Source: a virus. From it: a stretch of DNA of 24,186 nt. The notes under the pieces are model-generated. The model saw nothing but the letters and a program-made list of their open reading frames with translations, searched no databases and had not been told where the DNA came from. How positions within the stretch are numbered: position 1 is the stretch's first letter; each line of letters begins with the position of its first letter. Where the stretch lies: IMG/VR virus record IMGVR_UViG_3300006925_000147, positions 1 through 24,186 of that record; one strand, given 5' to 3'. Of the stretch, positions 1 to 4,904 are shown piece by piece. Position numbers and translations under genes: made by a program.

Positions 1-9
1 ATTGGTAGA

Positions 10-29
10 TTTGAAGTTTGAAGTTTGAG
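10..29 (-). promoter_or_regulatory. Leader motif TCAAACTTCAA, tandem copy 1
   Basis: On the minus strand this reads TCAAACTTCAAACTTCAAA, the 11-base leader motif with one extra CAAACTT unit. It lies downstream of hairpin copy 1. By analogy with the other four copies it should precede a leftward gene that starts beyond the window edge. Confidence 0.6.
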
Positions 30-31
30 AG

Positions 32-80
32 GGTTCGTATATTACCTTCTTCGTAAACTCAGAAGGTATATATACTCACC
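32..80 (-). ncRNA. Conserved intercistronic RNA hairpin, copy 1
   Basis: Read on the minus strand: GGT, then GA, GTATAT, a bulged A, TACCTTCT, a ten-base loop GAGTTTACGA, then AGAAGGTA, ATATAC, GA and ACC. The 8-bp and 6-bp helices are perfect. The 2x2 internal loop (GA opposite GA) could form tandem sheared G-A pairs. It begins five bases after the stop codon of the 85-255 gene and precedes a tandem copy of the leader motif. No U-tract follows on either strand, so it is not a standard intrinsic terminator. Copy 2 (1042-1090) differs by paired substitutions (T78:A34 becomes G:C; T68:A43 becomes C:G), which supports selection on structure. The function is unknown. Confidence 0.75.
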
Positions 81-84
81 TCTA

Positions 85-255
85 TTATTGGAAGTCCGTT
101 GTCGAGATGCCGAACTCTCGGAGGTCGATGTACACATCAGCGTCAAACGCATCTGACACCATGTGAATGGCCTCCTCGTCCTCCATGACGGAGAAGATGA
201 GGTATGACATCACGAGTTCCTTGTGGCTCATGCCGTTGAATGGGTTGTCGCTCAT
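85..255 (-). CDS. Small acidic protein, unknown function (56 aa)
   Basis: Starts MSDNPFNGMSHKELVMSYLI and ends ISTTDFQ. The ATG at 255 overlaps the stop of the upstream 252-395 gene (ATGA), so the pair is probably translationally coupled and both belong to the cassette released by the 418-466 ribozyme. The reading frame extends further upstream, but that extension lies inside the other gene and is not favoured. It ends in tandem stops (TAA TAG) just before hairpin copy 1. The product is acidic, with a cluster of Asp and Glu (VMEDEEAIH, FDADVYIDL), and has no signal peptide or recognisable domain. Small acidic early phage proteins often act on host enzymes, but nothing here shows that. Confidence 0.7.
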   Translation of the reverse strand: MSDNPFNGMSHKELVMSYLIFSVMEDEEAIHMVSDAFDADVYIDLREFGISTTDFQ

Positions 256-395
256 CGTACTTGCGTTTTGGCTTCCGCCACGTCCAACAAGTAAGAGATG
301 AACTGGCCGATGCCAGTCAACACGATTCCCCACGCCAGTGACATTTGAGCGTACATCAGGAAGGGAACACCGAAGGTTGCAATGAAATCTTGCAT
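252..395 (-). CDS. Small hydrophobic, probably membrane protein (47 aa)
   Basis: Starts MQDFIATFGVPFLMYAQMSL. Residues about 5-38 are almost continuously hydrophobic, enough for one long or two short membrane spans, followed by a charged tail (DVAEAKTQVR). The ATG at 395 is chosen because it lies six bases after a copy of the TCAAACTTCAA leader and 28 bases after the predicted hammerhead cleavage site; the upstream in-frame extension would be ribozyme and leader sequence. The stop overlaps the start of the 85-255 gene. A holin, a superinfection-exclusion protein or another early membrane peptide would fit the size, but there is no family evidence for any of these. Confidence 0.7.
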   Translation of the reverse strand: MQDFIATFGVPFLMYAQMSLAWGIVLTGIGQFISYLLDVAEAKTQVR

Positions 396-401
396 AGCAA
401 A

Positions 402-412
402 TTGAAGTTTGA
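402..412 (-). promoter_or_regulatory. Leader motif TCAAACTTCAA, copy 2
   Basis: Exact 11-base match on the minus strand, six bases before the ATG of the 252-395 gene. It lies in the part of the transcript that remains attached to the downstream genes after hammerhead cleavage. Confidence 0.7.
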
Positions 413-417
413 AAATT

Positions 418-466
418 GATACTGACACCAAAGGTGTTTCGGCTATTGAAGCCTCATCAGAGTACC
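418..466 (-). ncRNA. Type I hammerhead ribozyme, copy B
   Basis: Minus strand, in order: stem I GGUACU (466-461); core CUGAUGA (460-454); stem II GGCU-UCAAU-AGCC (453-441); core GAAA (440-437); stem III CACC-UUU-GGUG (436-426); UC (425-424); stem I partner AGUAUC (423-418). The last G of stem III plus UC makes the canonical GUC cleavage triplet, so the predicted cut is between 424 and 423. Stem I is the open stem, hence type I. Stem II and stem I differ from copy A by compensatory pairs. The UGA stop of the upstream 457-609 gene lies inside the catalytic CUGAUGA segment, so a terminating ribosome and a folded ribozyme should exclude each other. Confidence 0.93.
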
Positions 467-609
467 TGCTTGACGGACTTGACCCGATGCCCATCAGGGC
501 AAAGGTCAAGCGCTCGTTCCTTGGCGTCCTTGTCACTTGACGCCTCGAAGGTGACCGCATCCCAATCGTCGCGGTCGAACCCTCGGTAGTGAATCATTCG
601 GTAGGTCAT
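457..609 (-). CDS. Small charged protein, unknown function (50 aa)
   Basis: Starts MTYRMIHYRGFDRDDWDAVT and ends HRVKSVKQVL. The ATG at 609 overlaps the stop of the upstream 606-767 gene (ATGA). The product is rich in Asp, Lys and Arg with no membrane segment, and looks like a small soluble alpha/beta protein; I do not recognise a family. Its final codons (GTA CTC TGA) double as the 5' strand of stem I and the start of the core of hammerhead copy B, so the coding sequence and the ribozyme constrain each other. Confidence 0.7.
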   Translation of the reverse strand: MTYRMIHYRGFDRDDWDAVTFEASSDKDAKERALDLCPDGHRVKSVKQVL

Positions 610-767
610 GACAAATCTTCGATTTCTTGTGTGACCATCATCTGCATGTCACATGACATACTTGTGAACTCCTCTGAGTTGTAGTAGGCATCAGCCCCGA
701 ACACGTTGTACATGTCCACCATGGCTTGCAACTTGGCGATTCTCGCCTGAACATCTGAATTTTTCAT
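606..767 (-). CDS. Small protein, unknown function (53 aa)
   Basis: Starts MKNSDVQARIAKLQAMVDMY and ends VTQEIEDLS. The frame stays open upstream to 923, but that extension would run through the ribozyme and the leader. The ATG at 767 lies 11 bases after a leader-motif copy and 26 bases after the predicted cleavage site of hammerhead copy A, so it is the supported start. The N-terminal half is a plausible amphipathic helix. The protein is acidic and Met-rich, with no known domain. The stop overlaps the start of the 457-609 gene. Confidence 0.7.
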   Translation of the reverse strand: MKNSDVQARIAKLQAMVDMYNVFGADAYYNSEEFTSMSCDMQMMVTQEIEDLS

Positions 768-778
768 TGGAAATGAAT

Positions 779-789
779 TTGAAGTTTGA
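779..789 (-). promoter_or_regulatory. Leader motif TCAAACTTCAA, copy 3
   Basis: Exact 11-base match, 11 bases before the ATG of the 606-767 gene. Its first two bases (789-788) are also the last two bases of the stem I strand of hammerhead copy A, so the ribozyme and the leader are physically fused. Confidence 0.7.
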
Positions 790-839
790 TACAGACACCC
801 CGAAGGGTGTTTCGTCCATTGAGGACTCATCAGTGTACC
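788..839 (-). ncRNA. Type I hammerhead ribozyme, copy A
   Basis: Minus strand, in order: stem I GGUACA (839-834); core CUGAUGA (833-827); stem II GUCC-UCAAU-GGAC (826-814); core GAAA (813-810); stem III CACCC-UUCG-GGGUG with a UUCG tetraloop (809-796); UC (795-794); stem I partner UGUAUC (793-788), which pairs with GGUACA including one G-U. Cleavage is predicted between 794 and 793, after GUC. All conserved core segments of the hammerhead are present. It sits wholly between two cistrons, starting seven bases after the stop of the 847-1002 gene, and would separate that gene from 606-767 and 457-609. Confidence 0.95.
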
Positions 840-846
840 TGTGGTG

Positions 847-1002
847 TCACATACCCAAGTGGGCTTCGAGTTCTTCGTCGAGGTGGTATTTGAGGATGTA
901 ATCCTTTGCAGAGGGGTCGTCACCTAACGTCCTGTAGACGTCTACACTTGTCATGTAACCTGAAGCGATGACGCAATCGATGATGTCTGAAACGTTTGAC
1001 AT
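847..1002 (-). CDS. Small acidic protein, unknown function (51 aa)
   Basis: A complete short ORF starting MSNVSDIIDCVIASGYMTSV and ending LEAHLGM. The ATG at 1002 lies ten bases after a leader-motif copy, in the same arrangement as its neighbours, and this context is the main reason to believe in so short a gene. The C-terminal half (KDYILKYHLDEELEAHL) looks helical and acidic. It stands alone in its cassette: hairpin copy 2 lies upstream and hammerhead copy A directly downstream. I do not recognise the family. Confidence 0.65.
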   Translation of the reverse strand: MSNVSDIIDCVIASGYMTSVDVYRTLGDDPSAKDYILKYHLDEELEAHLGM

Positions 1003-1012
1003 GATGGTTGAA

Positions 1013-1023
1013 TTGAAGTTTGA
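1013..1023 (-). promoter_or_regulatory. Leader motif TCAAACTTCAA, copy 4
   Basis: Exact 11-base match on the minus strand, ten bases before the ATG of the 847-1002 gene and about 20 bases downstream of hairpin copy 2. Confidence 0.7.
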
Positions 1024-1041
1024 ATTTCGAGTTAGAGAGAG

Positions 1042-1090
1042 GGGTCGTATATCACCTTCTTCGTAAACTCAGAAGGTGTATATACTCCCC
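1042..1090 (-). ncRNA. Conserved intercistronic RNA hairpin, copy 2
   Basis: Minus strand: GGG, GA, GTATAT, bulged A, CACCTTCT, loop GAGTTTACGA, AGAAGGTG, ATATAC, GA, CCC. The architecture and the ten-base loop are identical to copy 1 (32-80), with two base pairs changed on both sides. It begins 11 bases after the stop of the 1101-1652 gene and is followed by a C/T-rich stretch and leader-motif copy 4. It has no U-tract. It occupies the same cistron-boundary position as the hammerheads and could be an RNase processing site, an mRNA-stabilising end, an unconventional terminator or an unrecognised ribozyme. Confidence 0.75.
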
Positions 1091-1100
1091 CACTCATGGG

Positions 1101-1652
1101 TTAGTGGGTTGGGTCGAATGGCAAGTCAGAGAAGCAAACTTCGTTTGCCGTGGGTGTCACATCTGACGCCATCATGACGGCCAAGGTAGCAGTCAACTGC
1201 TCCAACTTAGCTTCCAAGGAAGCTACACGATCGTCTGACGTCACCTGAGCAGGGGAAGCAACAGCTTCCTTCACTGCCTCGGCTTTCCTCATGGCTCGGC
1301 TTTCAGCCCCTGTGTGACGTGACACGTCCTGAGCCGACTTTCGAGCCGATTCGACGGAAGCCTTTGGCTTCTGTGTGGATGGTGTGACAGGTGTGTCTGC
1401 CTTGCCGTGGAAGGCCTTTTCTTGCTTGTCAGCTACTTTAGTAGCTGTGGTGGCTTTGCCACTCTTTTGCTTCCGCTTACGCTTCTTCGAAGCGTTCTTC
1501 TTGGTGGACTCCAAAGAGTCCAAGTACGCCATCAGGTCACGGACTGCGGCCTTAGCCTCCTTGACTCGACCTTCGGTCGTTGAGAAAGATGCAGCGTTCA
1601 CTGCTGACTTAACTGCTTTCAGCAGTTCTACACGATTGGTTTGATTGTTCAT
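1101..1652 (-). CDS. Lys/Ala-rich basic protein with C-terminal coiled coil (183 aa)
   Basis: First gene of the leftward operon, with the ATG at 1652 following a leader-motif copy by 13 bases and the TAGCTTTG promoter by about 50. Residues 1-50 (MNNQTNRVELLKAVKSAVNA onward) look helical. Residues about 52-120 are a low-complexity, strongly basic linker (KKRKRKQKSGK) that is probably disordered and could bind nucleic acid. Residues about 143-162 (DDRVASLEAKLEQLTATLAV) form a short coiled coil, suggesting oligomerisation. The composition is reminiscent of small nucleoid- or RNA-binding proteins, but I recognise no family. It ends 11 bases before hairpin copy 2. Confidence 0.75.
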   Translation of the reverse strand: MNNQTNRVELLKAVKSAVNAASFSTTEGRVKEAKAAVRDLMAYLDSLESTKKNASKKRKRKQKSGKATTATKVADKQEKAFHGKADTPVTPSTQKPKASVESARKSAQDVSRHTGAESRAMRKAEAVKEAVASPAQVTSDDRVASLEAKLEQLTATLAVMMASDVTPTANEVCFSDLPFDPTH

Positions 1653-1665
1653 CGTAGATGAAGAT

Positions 1666-1676
1666 TTGAAGTTTGA
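1666..1676 (-). promoter_or_regulatory. Leader motif TCAAACTTCAA, copy 5
   Basis: Exact 11-base match in the 5' untranslated region of the 1101-1652 gene, 13 bases before its ATG. This copy follows a promoter rather than a ribozyme or hairpin, which suggests that the motif acts in translation or RNA binding and is not a part of the ribozyme. Confidence 0.65.
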
Positions 1677-1704
1677 CGACCAAGACCGAGTGTCGAGGTC
1701 GGTA

Positions 1705-1735
1705 CAAAGCTAATTCAGGAGGTTCGTTGCCACAA
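1705..1735 (-). promoter_or_regulatory. Bacteroidota-type promoter of the leftward operon
   Basis: Minus strand TTG (1735-1733), a 20-base spacer, then TAGCTTTG (1712-1705), matching the Bacteroidota primary-sigma consensus TTTG/TAnnTTTG with normal spacing. Transcription should start near 1700, giving a 5' leader of about 48 bases with leader-motif copy 5. This is the best two-element promoter in the window and suggests early expression by host RNA polymerase. Confidence 0.65.
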
Positions 1736-1834
1736 GTTTTTCGGCAACCAATTCCATGCGCGATTTTACTTTCAGTAAAACACCCGCGAAGAATTCGTGT
1801 ATGCGCGTAATGCACAGAGCCGTCCAGCGTGTCG

Positions 1835-1864
1835 TGATGCAGTGTGACGTGGTGCAGTGTGGCG
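1835..1864 (+). repeat. Two tandem 15-base repeats (iteron-like)
   Basis: TGATGCAGTGTGACG is followed immediately by TGGTGCAGTGTGGCG; 13 of 15 positions match. A weaker third unit (1820-1834, sharing CAG-GTG-CG) precedes them. Directly repeated sites in a non-coding divergence region are typical of initiator or regulator binding, but no cognate protein can be named. Confidence 0.5.
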
Positions 1865-2213
1865 TCATGGCGGAGGGGTTTGCGGTTAGGCCGTAAGGGG
1901 GTAGGGGGATTGTCCCGTAGAGGTTTGTAACCGATGGAAACTTCGGCTGTACCGCTGCTCCAACTGAGTCCACGTAACCTGCTCGGCACCAGTCAGTTAC
2001 GAAAAGCTAGAATGTATGCGCAAAACGTGACGTGTATCGTACCCACGGGGTTGCGTAATGCGTTTAGGTGTCACGTGCGTAGCGTATATAGGTACGTATA
2101 ATCCCCAGGATCTGTATTACACCCTCAAATTTCAAAGCGGGTTCGCCCTCGATCGGCTCACACTCGCTTCATGTAGAAGCATACAAGCTGTTCTATGACA
2201 GTAAGTTAGACTC

Positions 2214-2338
2214 GTTTACTTAACCTAATGCTCTAGCTGATTCATAAGTCAGAAATCTGCTGTAACTTCGCCTCGAAGCAAACGAGAAAGAGAAGCTTCT
2301 TAAGTAAATAAGTGAAAAGCTCCTAGGCGGTCTTAGGA
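2214..2338 (+). ncRNA. Potential structured leader or small RNA
   Basis: A nine-base inverted repeat (TTTACTTAA 2215-2223 and TTAAGTAAA 2300-2308, plus a flanking G-U) encloses two small hairpins, CTGA/TCAG (2237-2252) and CTTCG-CCT-CGAAG (2266-2278). A further TCCTA/TAGGA stem lies at 2321-2338. The layout resembles a multi-branched RNA upstream of the first rightward gene. There is no second copy to test covariation and no matching riboswitch class that I recognise, so this is tentative. Confidence 0.3.
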
Positions 2339-2398
2339 AATGTAAGAACATTTCAAGCTGTTACTATATTGCTGAATAGGCGCGAGGACTGCGCTTAG

Positions 2399-2406
2399 TA
2401 TATTTG
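2399..2406 (+). promoter_or_regulatory. TATATTTG -7 element before the transglycosylase gene
   Basis: TATATTTG with four bases to the ATG at 2411, inside TTAGTATATTTG, which is shared with the portal and fibre promoters. No TTG at normal -33 spacing. Predicted transcript start falls at or next to the start codon. Confidence 0.6.
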
Positions 2407-2410
2407 TGTC

Positions 2411-2977
2411 ATGAGGATGCTAAAGACGACCCCCCAGGGTCCAACCAAACCAATTAAGAAGATCGCAGTAGAGGGTCCTGACGGAGAGACGTTCTACGTA
2501 GACGATCCTGAGTACGCTGTTCAAGAAGTAGAATACGAGACGGATTCTGCTAAGAGGATCTACAGGCAGATGATGGCGGAGACAGGTGGAGAAAGAGATC
2601 CAAACAAAGCAGTGTCTCCTGCTGGTGCAAGAGGTAGATGGCAGATCATGCCAGGAACTCAGAAGGACCTCGAAGACAGGGGGTTCATCCCCAAGGGTCT
2701 TGATCCATTTAATCCTCTGGATAGTCGGTTGATGCGGGATGCCAAGATCGAAGCCCTGTCTAAGCTTAAGTTCATCAGTAGTCCCCCTCAAGAAATATCC
2801 GAAGCGAACAGACTATCGCGCATCTATGCCAGCTACAACGCTGGGGAGGGAACCGTACTCACAGCTCTAAATAAAGCTAAGGCTGATGGGGTAGATATAT
2901 ACGGTGATCCGAGGCTGTTTATGGAGTATCTCCCTGATGAAACGCAGGGGTATCTAAACAAAATTCTTTTTGATTAA
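2411..2977 (+). CDS. Lytic transglycosylase-like protein (SLT fold, 188 aa)
   Basis: The protein is predicted to cleave peptidoglycan glycan strands. The N-terminal 45 residues are a variable, probably disordered tail. The SLT/lysozyme-like core begins at about residue 46 (DSAKRIYRQMMAETGG) with candidate catalytic Glu57, followed by the conserved block SPAGARGRWQIMPGT (69-83) and the family's YNAGEG motif (142-147). There is no signal peptide. It could therefore be a virion-associated enzyme that opens the wall at entry, or a cytoplasmic lysis enzyme released by a holin. Its first ATG is used because it lies four bases after TATATTTG. The 2987 gene follows with ten bases between. Confidence 0.8.
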   Translation: MRMLKTTPQGPTKPIKKIAVEGPDGETFYVDDPEYAVQEVEYETDSAKRIYRQMMAETGGERDPNKAVSPAGARGRWQIMPGTQKDLEDRGFIPKGLDPFNPLDSRLMRDAKIEALSKLKFISSPPQEISEANRLSRIYASYNAGEGTVLTALNKAKADGVDIYGDPRLFMEYLPDETQGYLNKILFD

Positions 2978-2982
2978 CTTTG
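2975..2982 (+). promoter_or_regulatory. TAACTTTG -7 element before the 2987 gene
   Basis: TAACTTTG fits TAnnTTTG and lies four bases before the ATG at 2987. The first three bases are the TAA stop of the preceding gene. It has the same spacing as the TATATTTG sites but no -33 partner. Confidence 0.45.
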
Positions 2983-2986
2983 CATC

Positions 2987-3751
2987 ATGAGACCCCAAAG
3001 AAAAAATATGCCCAGTGGCTTGATGATGGCGCTCGGGGGAAGGCTTAAGGACAAGGAGGCCCCTTCTTACGGAGAAGGCGGCACCATGAAGTACCGCAAC
3101 GGAGGAATGATCTACGGAGAGCAGAGCGCATCTGTCACTCTCCCAGATGAAAGTGCTAAGAAAGAAAAGAGATTCGTAAAGTCTAACTACGGAAGTGGAG
3201 AGGACAGAATCACGGAGACGGACATCCGTGCAAACCCATGGCGTGATCCGTACACGAAAATACATAGCTCAGGCTACGGAAGGGTCCCTAAGGAAATGGA
3301 CACCCCAGGCTACTTCCTCATGGAAGGATATACTGATGAGCAGCAAGCTAGGAACGTAGAAAGGGGTCGTCCAGACGCTAGACAGACGTATGTTCTTGAA
3401 GTAAATCCTGACGGATCTAAGAGGGTTGTACCCTTTGGTCAGCTAAGAGATGAATTCACCTCTGGAGCGGAGGGCGAAACAGCCACCGACATTCTTGAGG
3501 CCATGGATATCCCATTCACTAAAACTGACAACGGGTTTATGCTCCCCTCAAAAGAGCAACAGATTCGTAGACTCATGGATATGAGAGAGAACTATGGATT
3601 GGGTGATATCACCTTCAAAGATCTCCAGAATGAGATGGGGCTTAACATTCCAGAAATGCAAGAGGGTGAGTACCGCGAAGCTCTTGAGCAGGCAATGGGC
3701 AGAAGAGCTGCGGGTCAGGTTACACAAGCAAGAGCCTCTAGGCAACGGTAA
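2987..3751 (+). CDS. Unknown protein, possibly virion-associated (254 aa)
   Basis: The product starts MRPQRKNMPSGLMMALGGRL. Its N-terminal 45 residues are basic and Gly-rich, with repeated GG motifs (YGEGGTMKYRNGGMIYGE) like those in the small basic proteins at 20212-21147. The middle is hydrophilic (NPWRDPYTKIHSSGYGR). The C-terminal third is helical and Glu/Arg-rich (LQNEMGLNIPEMQEGEYREA). It has no catalytic motif or membrane span. The shared GG tail and its position beside a transglycosylase make an internal virion or ejected protein plausible, but no homologue is recognised. A bidirectional terminator follows. Confidence 0.7.
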   Translation: MRPQRKNMPSGLMMALGGRLKDKEAPSYGEGGTMKYRNGGMIYGEQSASVTLPDESAKKEKRFVKSNYGSGEDRITETDIRANPWRDPYTKIHSSGYGRVPKEMDTPGYFLMEGYTDEQQARNVERGRPDARQTYVLEVNPDGSKRVVPFGQLRDEFTSGAEGETATDILEAMDIPFTKTDNGFMLPSKEQQIRRLMDMRENYGLGDITFKDLQNEMGLNIPEMQEGEYREALEQAMGRRAAGQVTQARASRQR

Positions 3752-3772
3752 AACCAAAACAGTAAAAAAAAG

Positions 3773-3800
3773 AAAAGCCCCTCTCGGGGCTTTTTCTTTG
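3773..3800. terminator. Bidirectional intrinsic terminator
   Basis: AAAAGCCCC-TCTC-GGGGCTTTT: a nine-bp stem with a four-base loop, preceded by an A-rich run and followed by TTCTTT, so it works as an intrinsic terminator on both strands. It sits between the convergent genes ending at 3751 and 3816. Confidence 0.9.
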
Positions 3801-3815
3801 CATGATACTTTCTTA

Positions 3816-4331
3816 TCAGTTGAAGCAGAGGAACTCTGGCTCGTCTCTTGCGATACGCATAGGATCATTTGATCGCACGATATTGTCGTTGACACTGTAG
3901 AACCCTTGAGACAGACCAGCGTTGATGAAGTTGTCGTTCATCATAACCACCAAGCTTTCACCTAGCTCGTTCATATCTGCATCAAAGCAGATGATCAAGT
4001 ACGTGCCCTTTTCATAGAAGGGGCAGAAAACAGTATCAGAAGAAGCTCTGAAAGAGGCGTACATCTCGAAGTCTGCCTCCTCGTAAGTCATGAGGTCCAT
4101 AGGCAGCACACCGTTTCCGCAGTAAGGGAAGTCATTGTTGATGCCGTTGACCTTAAACACTGCCACTTGATCGGGTGTTCCGTTTTCAGAAACCATAGCT
4201 TCAAGGACGGTGTGCTTAAGAGCTGCCTCTGCACTCACCTCAACCTTCCCGCTAAGGATTTCGTTGAGCGATTGAGAGAACGATGTTGCACTCATGATCA
4301 GGAGGGCGGCTGTTGCAATGTAGTTACGCAT
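3816..4331 (-). CDS. Exported protein with signal peptide, unknown function (171 aa)
   Basis: The ATG at 4331 is chosen because it gives a good signal peptide (MRNYIATAALLIMSATSFSQ) with probable cleavage after the FSQ; a longer in-frame extension to 4394 would bury it. The mature part is acidic with four cysteines (in PYCGNG, VFCPFY, IICFDAD and FLCFN), which could form two disulphides outside the cytoplasm. The family is not recognised. It faces the M15 peptidase gene across a divergent 100-base spacer and converges on 2987. A phage-encoded exported protein could modify the infected cell surface, alter receptor access, or be a moron gene. Confidence 0.7.
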   Translation of the reverse strand: MRNYIATAALLIMSATSFSQSLNEILSGKVEVSAEAALKHTVLEAMVSENGTPDQVAVFKVNGINNDFPYCGNGVLPMDLMTYEEADFEMYASFRASSDTVFCPFYEKGTYLIICFDADMNELGESLVVMMNDNFINAGLSQGFYSVNDNIVRSNDPMRIARDEPEFLCFN

Positions 4332-4433
4332 GATTGTTGATTTGAATTTTGTAAATTTGTTCGTTGCTGATCTCATTGTAAGGCAGGGAAGCAATTACCT
4401 CCAAACATTTCAGCAAGAAAATTTCAAAAAAAA

Positions 4434-4904
4434 ATGCAACTATCTGAAAACCTGACGCTTAGAGAATGCACTAGAAGCACGACAGCAGTAAGGCTCGGTA
4501 TAAACAACACACCAGATGAATGGGAAACAGAAAATCTTAGGCAGATTGCTCGATATGTATTTCAACCTCTTAGGGATGGGATCGGAGTTCCTATATACGT
4601 GTCGAGCGGCTATCGTTCGCTTGATCTCAACACTGCGATCGGCGGCTCAAGTCGTAGTCAGCATATTCAGGGGAGAGCTCTCGACCTGGACGCAGACGTT
4701 TACGGAGGTACGACAAACGGTGACATCTTCCGCTATATACTCAACTGCATTGAGTTTGATCAGCTCATTTGGGAATTTGGTGATGAAGACAATCCTGATT
4801 GGGTTCACGTTAGCTACGTCCATGATGGCCATAATCGCGGTCGTGTTCTCCAAGCTGTTCGCAATGATCAAGGACAGGTTGAGTACAAAGTAATGTTCGA
4901 TTAA
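4434..4904 (+). CDS. M15-family peptidase, probable endolysin (156 aa)
   Basis: A zinc-dependent D-Ala-D-Ala-type carboxypeptidase or endopeptidase fold of the M15_3 kind, expected to cut peptide bonds of peptidoglycan. Visible motifs: VSSGYRS (56-62), SRSQHIQGRALDLD (73-86) with predicted zinc ligands His77 and Asp84, LIWEF (111-115), and DWVHVSY (122-128) with zinc ligand His125. The whole protein is one domain with no signal peptide, as usual for holin-dependent endolysins. The ATG follows a run of A residues. Its stop overlaps the stop of the opposing 4901-5323 gene. Together with the transglycosylase at 2411 the phage has two wall hydrolases of different bond specificity. Confidence 0.85.
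   Translation: MQLSENLTLRECTRSTTAVRLGINNTPDEWETENLRQIARYVFQPLRDGIGVPIYVSSGYRSLDLNTAIGGSSRSQHIQGRALDLDADVYGGTTNGDIFRYILNCIEFDQLIWEFGDEDNPDWVHVSYVHDGHNRGRVLQAVRNDQGQVEYKVMFD

Larger units (their letters stand above)
1653..2410. other. Non-coding divergence region between leftward and rightward genes
   Basis: About 760 bases with no convincing gene. The only open frames of any length lie on the minus strand between 1609 and 1989, in a C/H/T-rich composition typical of chance reading. The leftward promoter is at the left end. The region then holds a TTTTAC/GTAAAA hairpin (1764-1780), tandem repeats (1835-1864), a CpG-rich stretch with repeated GCGTAATGC words (about 1805 and 2054), potential RNA stems (2130-2400), and the TATATTTG element at 2399. 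Location and content would suit a replication origin and control region, which I cannot prove. Confidence 0.6.

Noticed and set aside
1764-1780. TTTTAC-TTTCA-GTAAAA hairpin as a terminator
   Set aside because: No G/C core and no T-run on either side.
1609-1989. Overlapping minus-strand frames in the divergence region
   Set aside because: They cross the leftward promoter and the tandem repeats, and read as His/Thr/Arg-rich chance sequence.
4352-4359. TAAATTTG as a promoter for the M15 gene
   Set aside because: It fits TAnnTTTG but lies in an A/T-rich leader of the opposite gene, 74 bases from the ATG, with no -33 TTG at normal spacing; kept only as a possibility.
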